Shown here: piece by piece, positions 1 to 9,425 of the stretch
How the letters are laid out: every line of letters starts with the position of its first letter
How positions within the stretch are numbered: the stretch's first letter is position 1
Assembly (NCBI GenBank): GCA_030628905.1
Contig: DAOVQB010000002.1
Coordinates: 13,502-77,501, forward strand
Direction of reading: 5' to 3'
Length of the DNA stretch: 64,000 bases
From: DAOVQB01 sp023128935
GTDB taxonomy: Bacteria > Eisenbacteria > RBG-16-71-46 > CAIMUX01 > WJJG01
Program-made: the position numbers and the translations under genes
Notes under the pieces: model-generated
Seen by the model: the letters and a program-made list of their open reading frames with translations, nothing else
Database searches by the model: none
What the model was told of the DNA's origin: nothing

Positions 1-1572
1 GCAGATTGCCATGCTGGAACCAGGGGCATAGAAATCGCCCGCCTCCTGTCGGAACAGATTGCGGCGCTTGCTTCCATAGATGTCTGGCTGGAAGGCATTG
101 TCCTGGCGGTATTCAGCGACCGTACTGTGGGCATCCGGCTCCCAGAGGGTTACAGGATCGTGAAGCCCAAGTATCTCCTGGTATCAGCCGGGGCCAGAGA
201 GAAGTTCCTCTCCTTTCCGGGGAACGACCTCCCCGGGGTCTATGGCGCAGGTGCATTCCAGACGCTGGTGAACCGCGACCTCGTACGCTGCGCAGAACGC
301 ATATTTATCATTGGAGGAGGAAACGTCGGGCTGATTGCCGCCTACCACGCCCTGCAGGCAGACATGACAATTATCGGGATCGCCGAGGCTTTACCCGTTT
401 GCAGTGGGTACCTTGTTCACGCCGACAAGATCAAGCGCTTTGGCGTGCCTATCTATACCAAGCACACGGTCCTGACCGCTCATGGTGGTGAACATGTAGA
501 AGCGGTCACGATCGCGCAAGTAGATGATTCCTTCCGCGCAATCATGGGCACCGAGATGACCTTCAGGATCGATACCCTCCTCGTCGCCGTGGGGCTGGAC
601 CCCGTAAATGAGTTCTATCTCAAGGCGAAGGAATACGGCATGCACGCAGTTCTGGCCGGCGATGCGGAGGAAATTGCCGAGGCCAGTGCGGCCATGTTCT
701 CCGGCAGGATCCGGGGGCTAGAGATCGCGAGGGCATTGAATGCCAGTACGCAGGAAGTTAAGGACGATTGGAAGGAAAAGGCCGAGATCCTCAAGAGTCC
801 TGGTGGCAAAGTTCACCCCTATAGGGTTCCAGAACGAACGGAAGGCGTGTACCCCATTCTCCACTGCAACCAGGAGATCCCCTGCAATCCTTGTATGACC
901 GTCTGCCCCAAGGGCCTCATCTGCACCGACGGCCATCCGATCCTCGGCCTGCCAAAGTTCGATGGCGTTTGTGTGGGCTGTGAAAAGTGCGTCAGCATTT
1001 GCCCTGGTCTCGCCGTTACTCTAGTGGATTGGCGCAAATCAAAGGACACGCCGACAGTTACGGTCCCCTTTGAATTTGGCGAATGGATACTATCAGTCGG
1101 GCAAGAGGTCACCGTCACCAATCGGGAAGGAAAGCCACTCGGCACTGCAGTGCTCCGCGAGATAAAAAAGCCCCCAGGAACTCCGCGCACACTGTTGTTA
1201 AAGCTCGAAACCCCGGCCGACATCGCCAATCGAATTGTCGGCGTTAGAATACAAGATCCTGCAAAGCTGCACGCAGAAGCAGAGGCCTGGAGCGTCTGCA
1301 CACCAGACGACGCTATTGTATGCAGATGTGAAAGGGTCACCGCTGGCGAGATCCGCGATCACCTGAGAAACGGCTTGCGTGATCTCAATGAACTCAAGGC
1401 TCTGACGCGCGCTGGCTTCGGTGCGTGCGGAGGGAAAACCTGCAAGGCGCTAATCGTACGGATCTGCCGCGAGGAGGGCATCCCGGAGGGAGAAATCACC
1501 CCGTTTACCGAAAGGCCGCTTTTCGCCGAAACGAGACTTGGCTACTTCTCCGGGAGAAAGCAGGTAGAGTGA
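1..1572 (+). CDS. FAD/NAD-dependent dehydrogenase, alpha (HcnB/OoxA-like) subunit with ferredoxin and BFD-like domains, 5' partial
   Basis: The reading frame is open from the first base, so the start and the first FAD-binding motif lie outside the window. What remains (about 523 codons) has a second Rossmann motif IIGGGNVGL near residue 102. A ferredoxin-like region follows (Cys around 289-301, then CVGCEKCVSICPG around 324-336), and a C-terminal BFD-like [2Fe-2S] motif VCRCERVTAGEI...GFGACGGKTCKAL near 440-485. This order is known from alpha subunits of hydrogen cyanide synthase, octopine/nopaline oxidase and dye-linked proline dehydrogenases. The next gene encodes the matching DAO-type beta subunit and overlaps by 4 bp (GTGA). 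I infer a membrane-independent amine or amino-acid dehydrogenase passing electrons through Fe-S centres. The substrate cannot be read from sequence. Confidence 0.85.
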   Translation, partial: ADCHAGTRGIEIARLLSEQIAALASIDVWLEGIVLAVFSDRTVGIRLPEGYRIVKPKYLLVSAGAREKFLSFPGNDLPGVYGAGAFQTLVNRDLVRCAERIFIIGGGNVGLIAAYHALQADMTIIGIAEALPVCSGYLVHADKIKRFGVPIYTKHTVLTAHGGEHVEAVTIAQVDDSFRAIMGTEMTFRIDTLLVAVGLDPVNEFYLKAKEYGMHAVLAGDAEEIAEASAAMFSGRIRGLEIARALNASTQEVKDDWKEKAEILKSPGGKVHPYRVPERTEGVYPILHCNQEIPCNPCMTVCPKGLICTDGHPILGLPKFDGVCVGCEKCVSICPGLAVTLVDWRKSKDTPTVTVPFEFGEWILSVGQEVTVTNREGKPLGTAVLREIKKPPGTPRTLLLKLETPADIANRIVGVRIQDPAKLHAEAEAWSVCTPDDAIVCRCERVTAGEIRDHLRNGLRDLNELKALTRAGFGACGGKTCKALIVRICREEGIPEGEITPFTERPLFAETRLGYFSGRKQVE

Positions 1573-2720
1573 AGCGATCATACGACGTCATTGTTATCGG
1601 GGCGGGCAGTGTTGGAACGCCCCTATCAATGAGCCTTGCCGAGCACAAGATCTCGGTCCTTTGTATCGACAGCAACTCATCAGCGGGGCAGGGGAATAAC
1701 AAGTGCGCTATTGGTGGCATCCGCGCAACGCACAGCGAACCAGCCAAAGTTTCACTCTGTCTGCATTCCATTGAAACGTTTCGAACCTGGAAGGACTGTT
1801 ACGGTGATGACATTGGCTGGTTCCAAGGCGGTTACACATATGTTGCCTACGATGAGGGGGTCGCGTCTCTGCTGAAAGGCATGATCCCCAAGCAGCAGGC
1901 ACGCGGCCTGAACATCCGCTGGCTGGGCCCCGATGAGTTGAAGGGCATCGTGCCGGGAATCAATCCCCACGGGCTCCTCGGCGGAACCTATTCACCTGAA
2001 GACGGCAGCGCCAACCCGATGGAGAGCAATTACGCCATCTGTAGGCGAGCAAGGCGCCTCGGTGCAGATTTCCTTTTCCGCGAGCGGGTCACGGGGCTAA
2101 ACATCACTGGCAATCGAATTGCCGGTGTAAGAACCGACCGGGGTGAATTTGCCTGCGGTGCGGTCGTCAATTGCGCCGGCTCGCTCGCCAAGGAAGTCGG
2201 AGCCCTCGCCGGAGTGGATTTGCCAGTGGAGCCTGACTGCCACGAGGCGGGGATCACGGAGCCCGTGCAGCGCTTCTTCAACCCGATGGTGGTTGACCTA
2301 CGGCAATCCCCGGCTTCCGCAAACTATTACTTCTTTCAGTACGACACCGGCCAGATCGTCTTCTGCCTAACGCCCGAGCCCCCTATCCTCGGTTACTCAA
2401 CGCAAGAGACGTCCTCATTTCTCCCGTTGATTGCCTCTAGAATGGTTGACCTCTATCCGCGATTGGCCAACTTGAAGGTCAGGCGGACCTGGCGCGGTAA
2501 CTACCCTCAGACGCCAGACGGTTCACCAATTCTGGATAATGTGGGACCAGAGAACCACTATATCGCCGTCGGCATGTGTGGTCAGGGATTCATGCTTGGG
2601 CCCGGCGTGGGCGATCTGCTGGCACGCATGATTGCCGGAAGACTCACCAATGATGATGCGGCCATCGCCCGCGCGCTCCGGTTAGAGAGGCCCTTCAGTT
2701 CCAAGGAAGCATTAAAATAG
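1569..2720 (+). CDS. DAO-family FAD-dependent oxidoreductase (HcnC/OoxB/sarcosine-oxidase-beta-like subunit)
   Basis: This 383-residue protein begins with the FAD-binding motif DVIVIGAGSVGTPLSM and ends with a DAO-type FAD-closing region (TPDGSPILDNVG, then GMCGQGFMLGPGVGDLLA). I chose GTG 1569 because it overlaps the upstream TGA stop (GTGA) and places the GxGxxG motif about 10 residues from the start; the frame is open further upstream, to 1425, but that lies inside the preceding gene. The family oxidises C-N bonds of secondary amines or amino acids such as sarcosine, proline, glycine or opines. It should form a heteromer with the preceding alpha subunit, which carries the Fe-S centres. The conserved G-G-I-R-A-T-H-S segment near residue 50 fits the DAO fold. 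Confidence 0.88.
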   Translation: MKRSYDVIVIGAGSVGTPLSMSLAEHKISVLCIDSNSSAGQGNNKCAIGGIRATHSEPAKVSLCLHSIETFRTWKDCYGDDIGWFQGGYTYVAYDEGVASLLKGMIPKQQARGLNIRWLGPDELKGIVPGINPHGLLGGTYSPEDGSANPMESNYAICRRARRLGADFLFRERVTGLNITGNRIAGVRTDRGEFACGAVVNCAGSLAKEVGALAGVDLPVEPDCHEAGITEPVQRFFNPMVVDLRQSPASANYYFFQYDTGQIVFCLTPEPPILGYSTQETSSFLPLIASRMVDLYPRLANLKVRRTWRGNYPQTPDGSPILDNVGPENHYIAVGMCGQGFMLGPGVGDLLARMIAGRLTNDDAAIARALRLERPFSSKEALK

Positions 2721-2759
2721 GATGGATGTGGAACTCAACTCGCCACTCCCGAAGTTGCT

Positions 2760-3860
2760 GTGAAAAGTAAGGGTTCAGTCCTCTTCTTACCGAAGGGTGA
2801 CGAGAGATTCGGCAGTTCGCGCTACCGCTGCTATCAGGTCGTCCCGAAACTCCGGGCCATGCGGTGGGATGTCTCCTTCGGCTACATCTGCAGAACCAAA
2901 GTTTTCCGGGGGAAACTGCGGTTCATCCCAGATCTGATTCGCACAATTGCTCTCATCGTGATGAAAAGGATCGACTTGGTTTACTTTCAGCGTTCAGACC
3001 ATCGGAGACCCCGGGAAACCGGATTCGTCTTTCGGCTCTGCAGATGGTTTGGAATCAGGACCGTATTTGATGTGGATGACGAAATAGACTGGACGACCAG
3101 CCACTGCGCTCGTGTCTTGCTCGAAGGCGCCGATGCTGTAATTGTCGCATCTCATGCGTTGCTGGAGGACGCGAAACTGAGGAATTCCAGCGTCTACCTA
3201 CTGCATACACCATTCGATGAAACCATCTATGCTCACTTGCAGAAGAGTCCTCGTAAAGGCGTCGTCAACTGCGGATTCGTCGGTGATGGCTTTGCCTACT
3301 TGGGGGGACTACGGGAAGTCCTGCGTTCTCTGGACAGCCTAGATGCGGCACACAAGCGGAGCATTCATTTCACGTATCTAGGCAGCAACGCGGATCGAAT
3401 CAGATCAATGCTGGCCGATACGTTGCGCGGCGTTGACTGTTCCATCATCGGCGCATTTGACTGGTCAAACGAAGCAAGGCTTGCCGAAGTTCTAACAGAT
3501 TGGGATATTGGTCTTGTACCAAGACGTACGGGGGCAAAGGGGGGATCCTTCAAAGCCATTCAGTACCTGGCCCTCGGCGTAGTCCCAATTGCCTGCAGCG
3601 AGGGCGAGAATCTATTCATTATAGGTCACGGCGTCAACGGTTTCGTGGTGAACAAGCCAGACGAGTGGAGCAGCTTCGTTGAGGAATTGATGGATAATCC
3701 AAGCCGTCAGATCAAGTTGGCCGCTCAGGGCCGATCGGATGCACAGCAGTATTCCCTCGGGAACTACTGCGCATCGTTGGATGCCATTCTGCAGGGAATC
3801 ATATGTGGCCCATTAGCTTCCGCGCGTCTTGAACGTGTCCTGGACCGTCGCGCTGACTAG
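2760..3860 (+). CDS. GT-B fold glycosyltransferase (GT4-like)
   Basis: A 366-residue protein with the layout of family-4-like glycosyltransferases. The N-terminal half has an acidic VFDVDDEIDW segment around residues 101-110. A mid-protein VNCGFVGDG strand follows, and then a donor-binding segment GSFKAIQYLALGVVPIACSEGENL with the usual G-x-x-K...E spacing. The start GTG 2760 lies 39 bp after the dehydrogenase gene, so co-transcription is likely although a functional link is not evident. The substrate is unknown; cell-surface glycan or lipid glycosylation is the usual role. The last 48 bp overlap the end of the convergent urocanate hydratase gene. Confidence 0.75.
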   Translation: MKSKGSVLFLPKGDERFGSSRYRCYQVVPKLRAMRWDVSFGYICRTKVFRGKLRFIPDLIRTIALIVMKRIDLVYFQRSDHRRPRETGFVFRLCRWFGIRTVFDVDDEIDWTTSHCARVLLEGADAVIVASHALLEDAKLRNSSVYLLHTPFDETIYAHLQKSPRKGVVNCGFVGDGFAYLGGLREVLRSLDSLDAAHKRSIHFTYLGSNADRIRSMLADTLRGVDCSIIGAFDWSNEARLAEVLTDWDIGLVPRRTGAKGGSFKAIQYLALGVVPIACSEGENLFIIGHGVNGFVVNKPDEWSSFVEELMDNPSRQIKLAAQGRSDAQQYSLGNYCASLDAILQGIICGPLASARLERVLDRRAD

Positions 3861-5849
3861 TTCCTCGTCCGCTATGAATGGTAAGGTAATGTGGTCACCT
3901 TGATCCAGCAGGTTGTATTCCATACTGGTAGTGATCGAGTTCTCGTTCCGGCCCCAGGCGCGGCGAGCTACACCCCCCATGACATCCCACGCCATTGCAG
4001 TTCGGATGGTTTCATCCTTCTCCGCCGTGCCGTCCAGCACCAAGCCAAAGCCCCCATTGATTGCCTTGCCGATCCCGACGCCACCCCCGTTGTGCAATGC
4101 ACAAAGGCTCATGCCGCGGGCGGCATTGCCGGCAAAACACTGCGTCGCCATGTCAGCCATGATGTTGCTACCATCCTTGATGTTTGCGGTCTCCCGGAAT
4201 GGCGAATCCGTGCCCCCTGTGTCGTGGTGGTCGCGCCCAAGCATGATCGGGCCAACTTCGCCATTACGCACCATCTCATTGAACCGCAAAGCGATCTTCA
4301 TCCGTCCTTGGGCATCCTGATACAGTATGCGCGCGGGCATGCCGACCACGAGCCTATTCTTCTCCGCATCCCTGATCCAGACCCAGTTGTCCCGGTCCTG
4401 GGCCCGGTGATTGGGATCAATGCATTCCATGGCTGCATGGTCCGTCTTAGTCAGATCCTCGTGCTGGCCGCTCAGGCAGAGCCATCGGAAAGGCCCATAC
4501 CCGTAGTCGAAGAGAATAGGCCCCATGATGTCTTCGACGTAGGAGGGGAAGATAAATCCATCCCTGGCATCAATGCCGTTCTTGCTGATCTCCTTAACAC
4601 CAGCATCAAGAACGGCCTTCATGAATGAGTTCCCATAGTCGAAGAAGTAGGTGCCCCGATCAACAAGGGCCTTGATGAGTTCGTAGTGCCGCTTCAGGCT
4701 CGCATCCACAAGCGCTCTAAACCGCCTTGTGTCTGTCGTGAGCAACTCTGTGCGCTCCTCAAAGGTCAACCCCTGTGGACAGTAACCTCCATCGTAGGCC
4801 GCGTGGCAGGATGTCTGGTCTGTGAGAAGATGCACATTGATCTTCTCGGAGACGATGTATTCCAGAAGGTCCACAATGTTCCCATGATAGGCAATGGAGA
4901 CCGGCTCCTTCCTCTGTAGATACTCATTTGCGATCTCGACAACTTCCTTCAGACTGGACGACACCCTCGCCACCCATCCCTGTCCATGTCGCGTCGCGAT
5001 GCGGGATTGGTCCACCTCCGCAATGATGCCTACACCCCCTGCGATTTCCACCGCTTTGGGCTGAGCGCCGCTCATACCACCCAGCCCAGAGGAAACGAAG
5101 AGATAGCCGCGCAGGTCATCGTTCTTTCCGATACCGTAGCGCAGGCGGCCGGCATTGAGCAGCGTATTGAAGGTCCCGTGCACGATTCCCTGTGGCCCGA
5201 TATACATCCAGCCACCGGCGGTCATCTGTCCATAATTGGCGACCCCCATCTGCATAGCGTGGTGCCAGTCCTCCTGCGTATCAAACATGCCCACCATGAG
5301 TCCGTTGGTCAGGATGACACGCGGGCTGTGACCATGTGATCGGAATAGACCAACCGGGTGCCCCGATTCGACAACAAGCGTTTGGTTCTCCGTCAGTTCT
5401 TCCAGATATCTCTTGAGTAGGCGGTACTGCATCCAGTTCTGGCAAACCTGTCCTGTTTCTCCGTAGGTCACCAGTTCGTATGGATACAGAGCCACATCAG
5501 AGTGCAGGTTGTTGTCGATCATCACTTGAAAGGCCCTGCCCTCAATACAGTTGCCCCTATAGTCGTCGATCGCTTTGCGCTCGATGCCGCCCGCCGGACG
5601 GAAGCGATAGCCATAGATCCGCCCACGTGTAGTGAGTTCTTCCATGAACTCGGGGGCCAGCTGGCGATGGAGCTCCTCGGGAACATAACGCAATGCATTT
5701 TTGAGTGCTGTTTCTGCATGCGTCCTCGAGAGCGTGAACCCGCGGTCAGGGGCACGACGGATCCCCGGAACGAAGTCCGGCATGCCCGGCAGTTCTTCCT
5801 CAAGCCTGATTGTCATGGCGCTGGCGATTTCCGCATTCCCAATCATCAC
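3813..5849 (-). CDS. hutU: Urocanate hydratase (long form)
   Basis: Converts urocanate to 4-imidazolone-5-propionate with bound NAD in histidine degradation. Family hallmarks are visible: YGQMTAGGWMYIGPQGIVHG near residue 207, the glycine-rich FVSSGLGGMSGAQPKA around 250, NGLMVGMFDT, and FDYGYGPFRWLCLSG in the C-terminal half. At 678 residues it is more than 100 longer than the common 550-560-residue enzyme and belongs to the long-form group. The start may be GTG 5849, which overlaps the upstream stop as GTGA, or ATG 5846. No hutH, hutI or hutG is visible. The upstream co-directional gene is a secreted cysteine peptidase, so peptide and amino-acid catabolism may be coupled. Confidence 0.93.
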   Translation of the reverse strand: MMIGNAEIASAMTIRLEEELPGMPDFVPGIRRAPDRGFTLSRTHAETALKNALRYVPEELHRQLAPEFMEELTTRGRIYGYRFRPAGGIERKAIDDYRGNCIEGRAFQVMIDNNLHSDVALYPYELVTYGETGQVCQNWMQYRLLKRYLEELTENQTLVVESGHPVGLFRSHGHSPRVILTNGLMVGMFDTQEDWHHAMQMGVANYGQMTAGGWMYIGPQGIVHGTFNTLLNAGRLRYGIGKNDDLRGYLFVSSGLGGMSGAQPKAVEIAGGVGIIAEVDQSRIATRHGQGWVARVSSSLKEVVEIANEYLQRKEPVSIAYHGNIVDLLEYIVSEKINVHLLTDQTSCHAAYDGGYCPQGLTFEERTELLTTDTRRFRALVDASLKRHYELIKALVDRGTYFFDYGNSFMKAVLDAGVKEISKNGIDARDGFIFPSYVEDIMGPILFDYGYGPFRWLCLSGQHEDLTKTDHAAMECIDPNHRAQDRDNWVWIRDAEKNRLVVGMPARILYQDAQGRMKIALRFNEMVRNGEVGPIMLGRDHHDTGGTDSPFRETANIKDGSNIMADMATQCFAGNAARGMSLCALHNGGGVGIGKAINGGFGLVLDGTAEKDETIRTAMAWDVMGGVARRAWGRNENSITTSMEYNLLDQGDHITLPFIADEELVSATVQDTFKTRGS

Positions 5850-7162
5850 TGAGACTCCCTGTTGTGGCTGCCTTCTGGGATTTCCAGCCGATCCTTGTGA
5901 ACCATGCCGGCCAGCATCTTGAGCCTTATGTAATCTCCGTCATAGAAGTAGTACCCCTTAAACTTCCCCAGGCGCGAACTGCGATTGCTATCCTTGACGA
6001 GGAACCAATCGCGACCATTATGTCGCAGGAACCCAACTGCATGTACGCCGTGATCATCCCCTGTGATTCCGTACTCGATCCGGTACTCGCGACTGGACTG
6101 ATCGATATATTCTGGAGGGATGTCCCAAGTTGGGATGACCGCTGCATCCTCCATTCCGTCCAGGCCGGGCTCACTGACATCCCCGCAAATGGACACGGTA
6201 TATCCGCTTGTGACCGCACTTTTGATCACGCTGTAGAAGTCATCCAACGGCAGATTCAGATAATCCTCCAAGCGGCGCCAGTTGTCGTGTACATCAAACA
6301 GGATCCACTCCCCGAATGGCTCTTTGATCGTCGAAACGATGTTCACATAGTCGTCCATGTTCAGTTTGAGCACCGATGAGAGGAACGATCTGGGCGTATA
6401 TGTGTGCCCCTCGAACTGGAACTCCTCGGGTGGTGCGCCCATGTGATCGTCGAGAACAGAGCGTACATAGGTAACCACCTTCTGCTCGTTCCAGTAGTTG
6501 TTCTCTTTGATCCAGTGCAGGTAGCTGCGAAACTCAGCGGATAGCGGATTATGATCAAAGCGTTCGTCGTCCTTCAAGATTCCCGGGTAAGCCTCGGTAG
6601 GCACGGCGCCGTACTGACGGTAGATCTCTCGCGTGGCGTGATCCTGTGAACCTTGGCTGAGATTGGAGTGCCCATACTCCCGCACAAAACGACGGGCCTT
6701 CTCGACATACTCCCAGTAGACTGTCCACATCTCGGACAGTTTAATCTTGCGCCCGGTTACCCGATAGACCTCCGACTCAAAGAAGGAGGTCGAGCAAAAG
6801 GCCCAACAAGTTCCCGAGGAGTATTGTGGCACAGGTGGGAAGTGGAAGGCAGCGTCGAAGGCGTCCGGGTTCGCCGGCTTATCGATGGCCGACCAATCCA
6901 GGCGCAAGCTCTGGCGTTCCACTCTTTCCCGTTCAGATTCATCCTCGTAGCGCTGATCCACCAGTCGCTGCAACGAATCCCTCTCGACTTGAAGGGCCTC
7001 CCGCGCATTCTCGATCTCATCCAGCACCGGATACTCATAGGCTGGCTTGTAGACGGGCTGACTGGGTGTCCCGGCCCAAGCCATCCCCGGGCCGACAGGG
7101 AGATTGATGCCGACGACGGCGATCAACCCGATCGCCACGAAATGTGCCCGCCCTTCCATCAT
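5846..7162 (-). CDS. Secreted papain-family (C1) cysteine peptidase
   Basis: The ATG at 7162 begins a typical signal peptide: a charged MMEGRAHF start, a hydrophobic stretch, then AWA. An in-frame start further upstream at 7237 would give a poor leader. The catalytic region PQYSSGTCWAFCSTSFFE has the oxyanion Gln five residues before the nucleophilic Cys, as in papain. A His lies in DDHGVHAVGF and the likely active-site Asn in VKDSNRSS, so the C1 triad is recognisable though the usual NSWG is altered. The layout, with long insertions between Cys and His, resembles bleomycin-hydrolase/C1B-like bacterial proteins. Its stop overlaps the hutU start, implying translational coupling. It probably acts in the periplasm or outside the cell. 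Confidence 0.82.
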   Translation of the reverse strand: MMEGRAHFVAIGLIAVVGINLPVGPGMAWAGTPSQPVYKPAYEYPVLDEIENAREALQVERDSLQRLVDQRYEDESERERVERQSLRLDWSAIDKPANPDAFDAAFHFPPVPQYSSGTCWAFCSTSFFESEVYRVTGRKIKLSEMWTVYWEYVEKARRFVREYGHSNLSQGSQDHATREIYRQYGAVPTEAYPGILKDDERFDHNPLSAEFRSYLHWIKENNYWNEQKVVTYVRSVLDDHMGAPPEEFQFEGHTYTPRSFLSSVLKLNMDDYVNIVSTIKEPFGEWILFDVHDNWRRLEDYLNLPLDDFYSVIKSAVTSGYTVSICGDVSEPGLDGMEDAAVIPTWDIPPEYIDQSSREYRIEYGITGDDHGVHAVGFLRHNGRDWFLVKDSNRSSRLGKFKGYYFYDGDYIRLKMLAGMVHKDRLEIPEGSHNRESQ

Positions 7163-7517
7163 GTGCCACTTTCCAGCGCCGGGCGCTGTCACATGGTTCG
7201 GGCGGCCAACTAGCAAGGTGGCCGGAGTACCTGTCAACGCCCGCTTGGATCGCCCGGCGAAAACCGGATGTCCTCACCTGACCCAGGAAACGACCTCGTA
7301 CAACATCAACCCGGGGGACATTACCACAGCGGCAGCACCCCCTCCACACCAAGAGCAGAGCGCACAACGATAGAACAGCTCTCGCATCCGCTTGATTAAC
7401 TTGCAGCCATTGGATACTTTATGGCCTAGCGTGATCCCGAACAGTACGCAGCCGTACTCGAGATCAACTGATGACTCATGCGGCTGCGGATACTAACCCG
7501 GCTTTGAGGAATTGCCT
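7163..7517. other. Divergent intergenic region between the C1 peptidase and the permease
   Basis: 355 bp with no credible gene on either strand. It holds the 5' regions of two divergent units. One candidate sigma-70-like promoter for the permease lies at 7392-7420. I saw no strong inverted repeat. Confidence 0.6.
7392..7420 (+). promoter_or_regulatory. Candidate promoter of the SLC13-type permease
   Basis: TTGATT at 7392-7397 and TACTTT at 7415-7420 are separated by 17 bp, about 98 bp upstream of the GTG start at 7518. The match to the consensus is moderate and promoter rules of this lineage are unknown. Confidence 0.3.
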
Positions 7518-9314
7518 GTGGAGATGCTTGCCCTGACAGTGATCCTTGTTCTCGTGATCGCGCTCTACATCACGAAACGTCTATCCATCGAGGTCACTTC
7601 GCTGCTTATTCCACCCGCGCTTTTCCTCACCGGCATTCTTGACGTGCCGAGCGCTCTGTCGGGTTTCTCCAGTTCAGCAACAGTCACGATCGGAGCCCTA
7701 TTCATCGTCTCAGCCGGTCTGACACGCACGGGAACGCTGGAATTCCTCACTGAGATTTTCAAGCGCTATTCCCGCGGGGATTCGCTGCGCCTCCTTGTCA
7801 TCATGGCTCTGACCGTTCCAGTCATCAGTGCCTTCATGAACAACATACCCGTGGTCGCCATGCTGTTGCCAGTGATTCTCGCTCTCGCGCGCGACATAGA
7901 CATCAGGCCTTCGAAATTGATGATCCCCCTGAGCTACTTCGCCATTCTGGGCGGTACCTGCACCCTCATCGGCACCGGCACCAATATTCTGGTACACGAC
8001 ATCTACTCGAAATGGCAGGCGGACGAGGGTTTGCCAGTCACGGGCTTTGGGATGTTCGAGTTCTCACCGCTCGGCCTGGTTCTTCTCGCGGCAGGGGCGG
8101 CCTTTATCATCCTGGTGGGGAGACGAACCCTGCCCAATCGGGCATCTCTCTCTGGAATTCTCCCTCGGGAGCGCACGGCGAAGTTCGTCACGGAGATCCT
8201 AATCGAGGGCGATTCCCTCCTGCTGGAGAAGAGAGTGGATGAGGTCTTCGGTGTTCGTTCTCCCATCCGCCTGCTCGAGATCATCCGCACGGAAGAAGTA
8301 ACCCTCGGGGCTGCGGCTCAAGGGATGCACATGCATAAGGACGATGCCCTCATCATCGAAGGCACATCCAAGGACATCACCGAGTTCCTCTCGGAAGCGC
8401 ACGCCTCGCTCGCATCCGTAGTGGAGGACGACAGGCGCGTGCCGATGCGCACCATGGAACTGATGCTCGGTGAAGCCGTGGTTCTTCCTGACTCGCCATT
8501 TGTCGGCCGAACAGTGGGAGACCTGGCTCTCAACAAACACTTCGGGATCAAGGTCCTGGCGATTCAACGCGGCGCCCGGCATCATCGCATGAAGATCCGC
8601 CACGCCCCGCTCAAACCGGGAGACGTCCTGCTACTGCAAGCTTCGGCCAATGGTTTTAGCGCCCTGCACGAGAGCGAAAGCGTCCTGCTTGTCGAGGGAC
8701 TCGAGAGCATCATCAAGCACAAGCGCCGAGCTACCGTGGCGATCGCCATCCTGCTTTCCGTCGTTGGTTTGGCTACACTCACGAGCCTACCGATCGTTGT
8801 GCTGGCAGTCGCAGGAGCGGCTCTGATGATCGCTACGCGGTGCCTGCGAATTGACGAGGCCATCCGGTCGCTTGACTTCCAGGTACTGTGCCTGCTGGTG
8901 GGAACGATTCCGCTTGGGGTGGCGATGAGTGAGACCGGATTGGCTCACGCCGTCGTGGACCTGATCTTGGGACTATTGGGCAACAGTCACCCGGTCATAA
9001 TCCTGAGCGCCTTCTACTTGCTGACGAGTATCACCACGGAATTCCTGTCAAACAAGGCCACAGCTGTCTTATTGGCACCCCTTGCGCTCCAATTGGCCAC
9101 GCAAATGGGCGTGGATCCGAAGCCGTTCATGATGGCGATCTGTTTCGCTGCCAGCGCCAGCTTCATCACACCGATCGGCTACCCGACAAACCTAATCGTC
9201 ATGGGTCCCGGAGGCTACCAGTTCAGCGATTACATGAAGATCGGCGTGCCTATGAACATCCTCTCGTGGCTTCTGGCTACTTTCCTGATACCGATCCTCT
9301 GGCCCCTTACATGA
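7518..9314 (+). CDS. SLC13/DASS-type permease with two TrkA-C (RCK_C) domains
   Basis: An inner-membrane carrier of about 598 residues. Hydrophobic segments fill the first ~210 and last ~190 residues, flanking a soluble block with two TrkA-C-like modules (around 220-300 and 310-395). The two half-repeats have the family signatures GTCTLIGTGTNILV and SFITPIGYPTNLIVMGPGGY. Related proteins carry sulfate, di/tricarboxylates or other anions with sodium; the substrate is not predictable. I favour GTG 7518 because GAGGA at 7506-7510 lies 7 bp upstream; the in-frame TTG at 7512 is too close to that site. The gene is flanked by oppositely oriented genes, so it is probably monocistronic. Confidence 0.85.
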   Translation: MEMLALTVILVLVIALYITKRLSIEVTSLLIPPALFLTGILDVPSALSGFSSSATVTIGALFIVSAGLTRTGTLEFLTEIFKRYSRGDSLRLLVIMALTVPVISAFMNNIPVVAMLLPVILALARDIDIRPSKLMIPLSYFAILGGTCTLIGTGTNILVHDIYSKWQADEGLPVTGFGMFEFSPLGLVLLAAGAAFIILVGRRTLPNRASLSGILPRERTAKFVTEILIEGDSLLLEKRVDEVFGVRSPIRLLEIIRTEEVTLGAAAQGMHMHKDDALIIEGTSKDITEFLSEAHASLASVVEDDRRVPMRTMELMLGEAVVLPDSPFVGRTVGDLALNKHFGIKVLAIQRGARHHRMKIRHAPLKPGDVLLLQASANGFSALHESESVLLVEGLESIIKHKRRATVAIAILLSVVGLATLTSLPIVVLAVAGAALMIATRCLRIDEAIRSLDFQVLCLLVGTIPLGVAMSETGLAHAVVDLILGLLGNSHPVIILSAFYLLTSITTEFLSNKATAVLLAPLALQLATQMGVDPKPFMMAICFAASASFITPIGYPTNLIVMGPGGYQFSDYMKIGVPMNILSWLLATFLIPILWPLT

Positions 9315-9425
9315 GTGGCGCCACAGCAAGGACAGCGCAAGCAACTCGAATGGCCGGAGAGATCCACGGAGGACACTGAATAATGCATCCGTTCTGTAGG
9401 CTTGACGTCACCTGGCCAGACACTG

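Noticed and set aside
819..1340. 173-codon minus-strand frame
   Set aside because: It is a shadow of the partial dehydrogenase gene at the window start.
3891..4628. Long plus-strand frame opposite hutU
   Set aside because: It lies wholly inside the well-supported urocanate hydratase gene and has no family features; such frames are common in high-G+C DNA.
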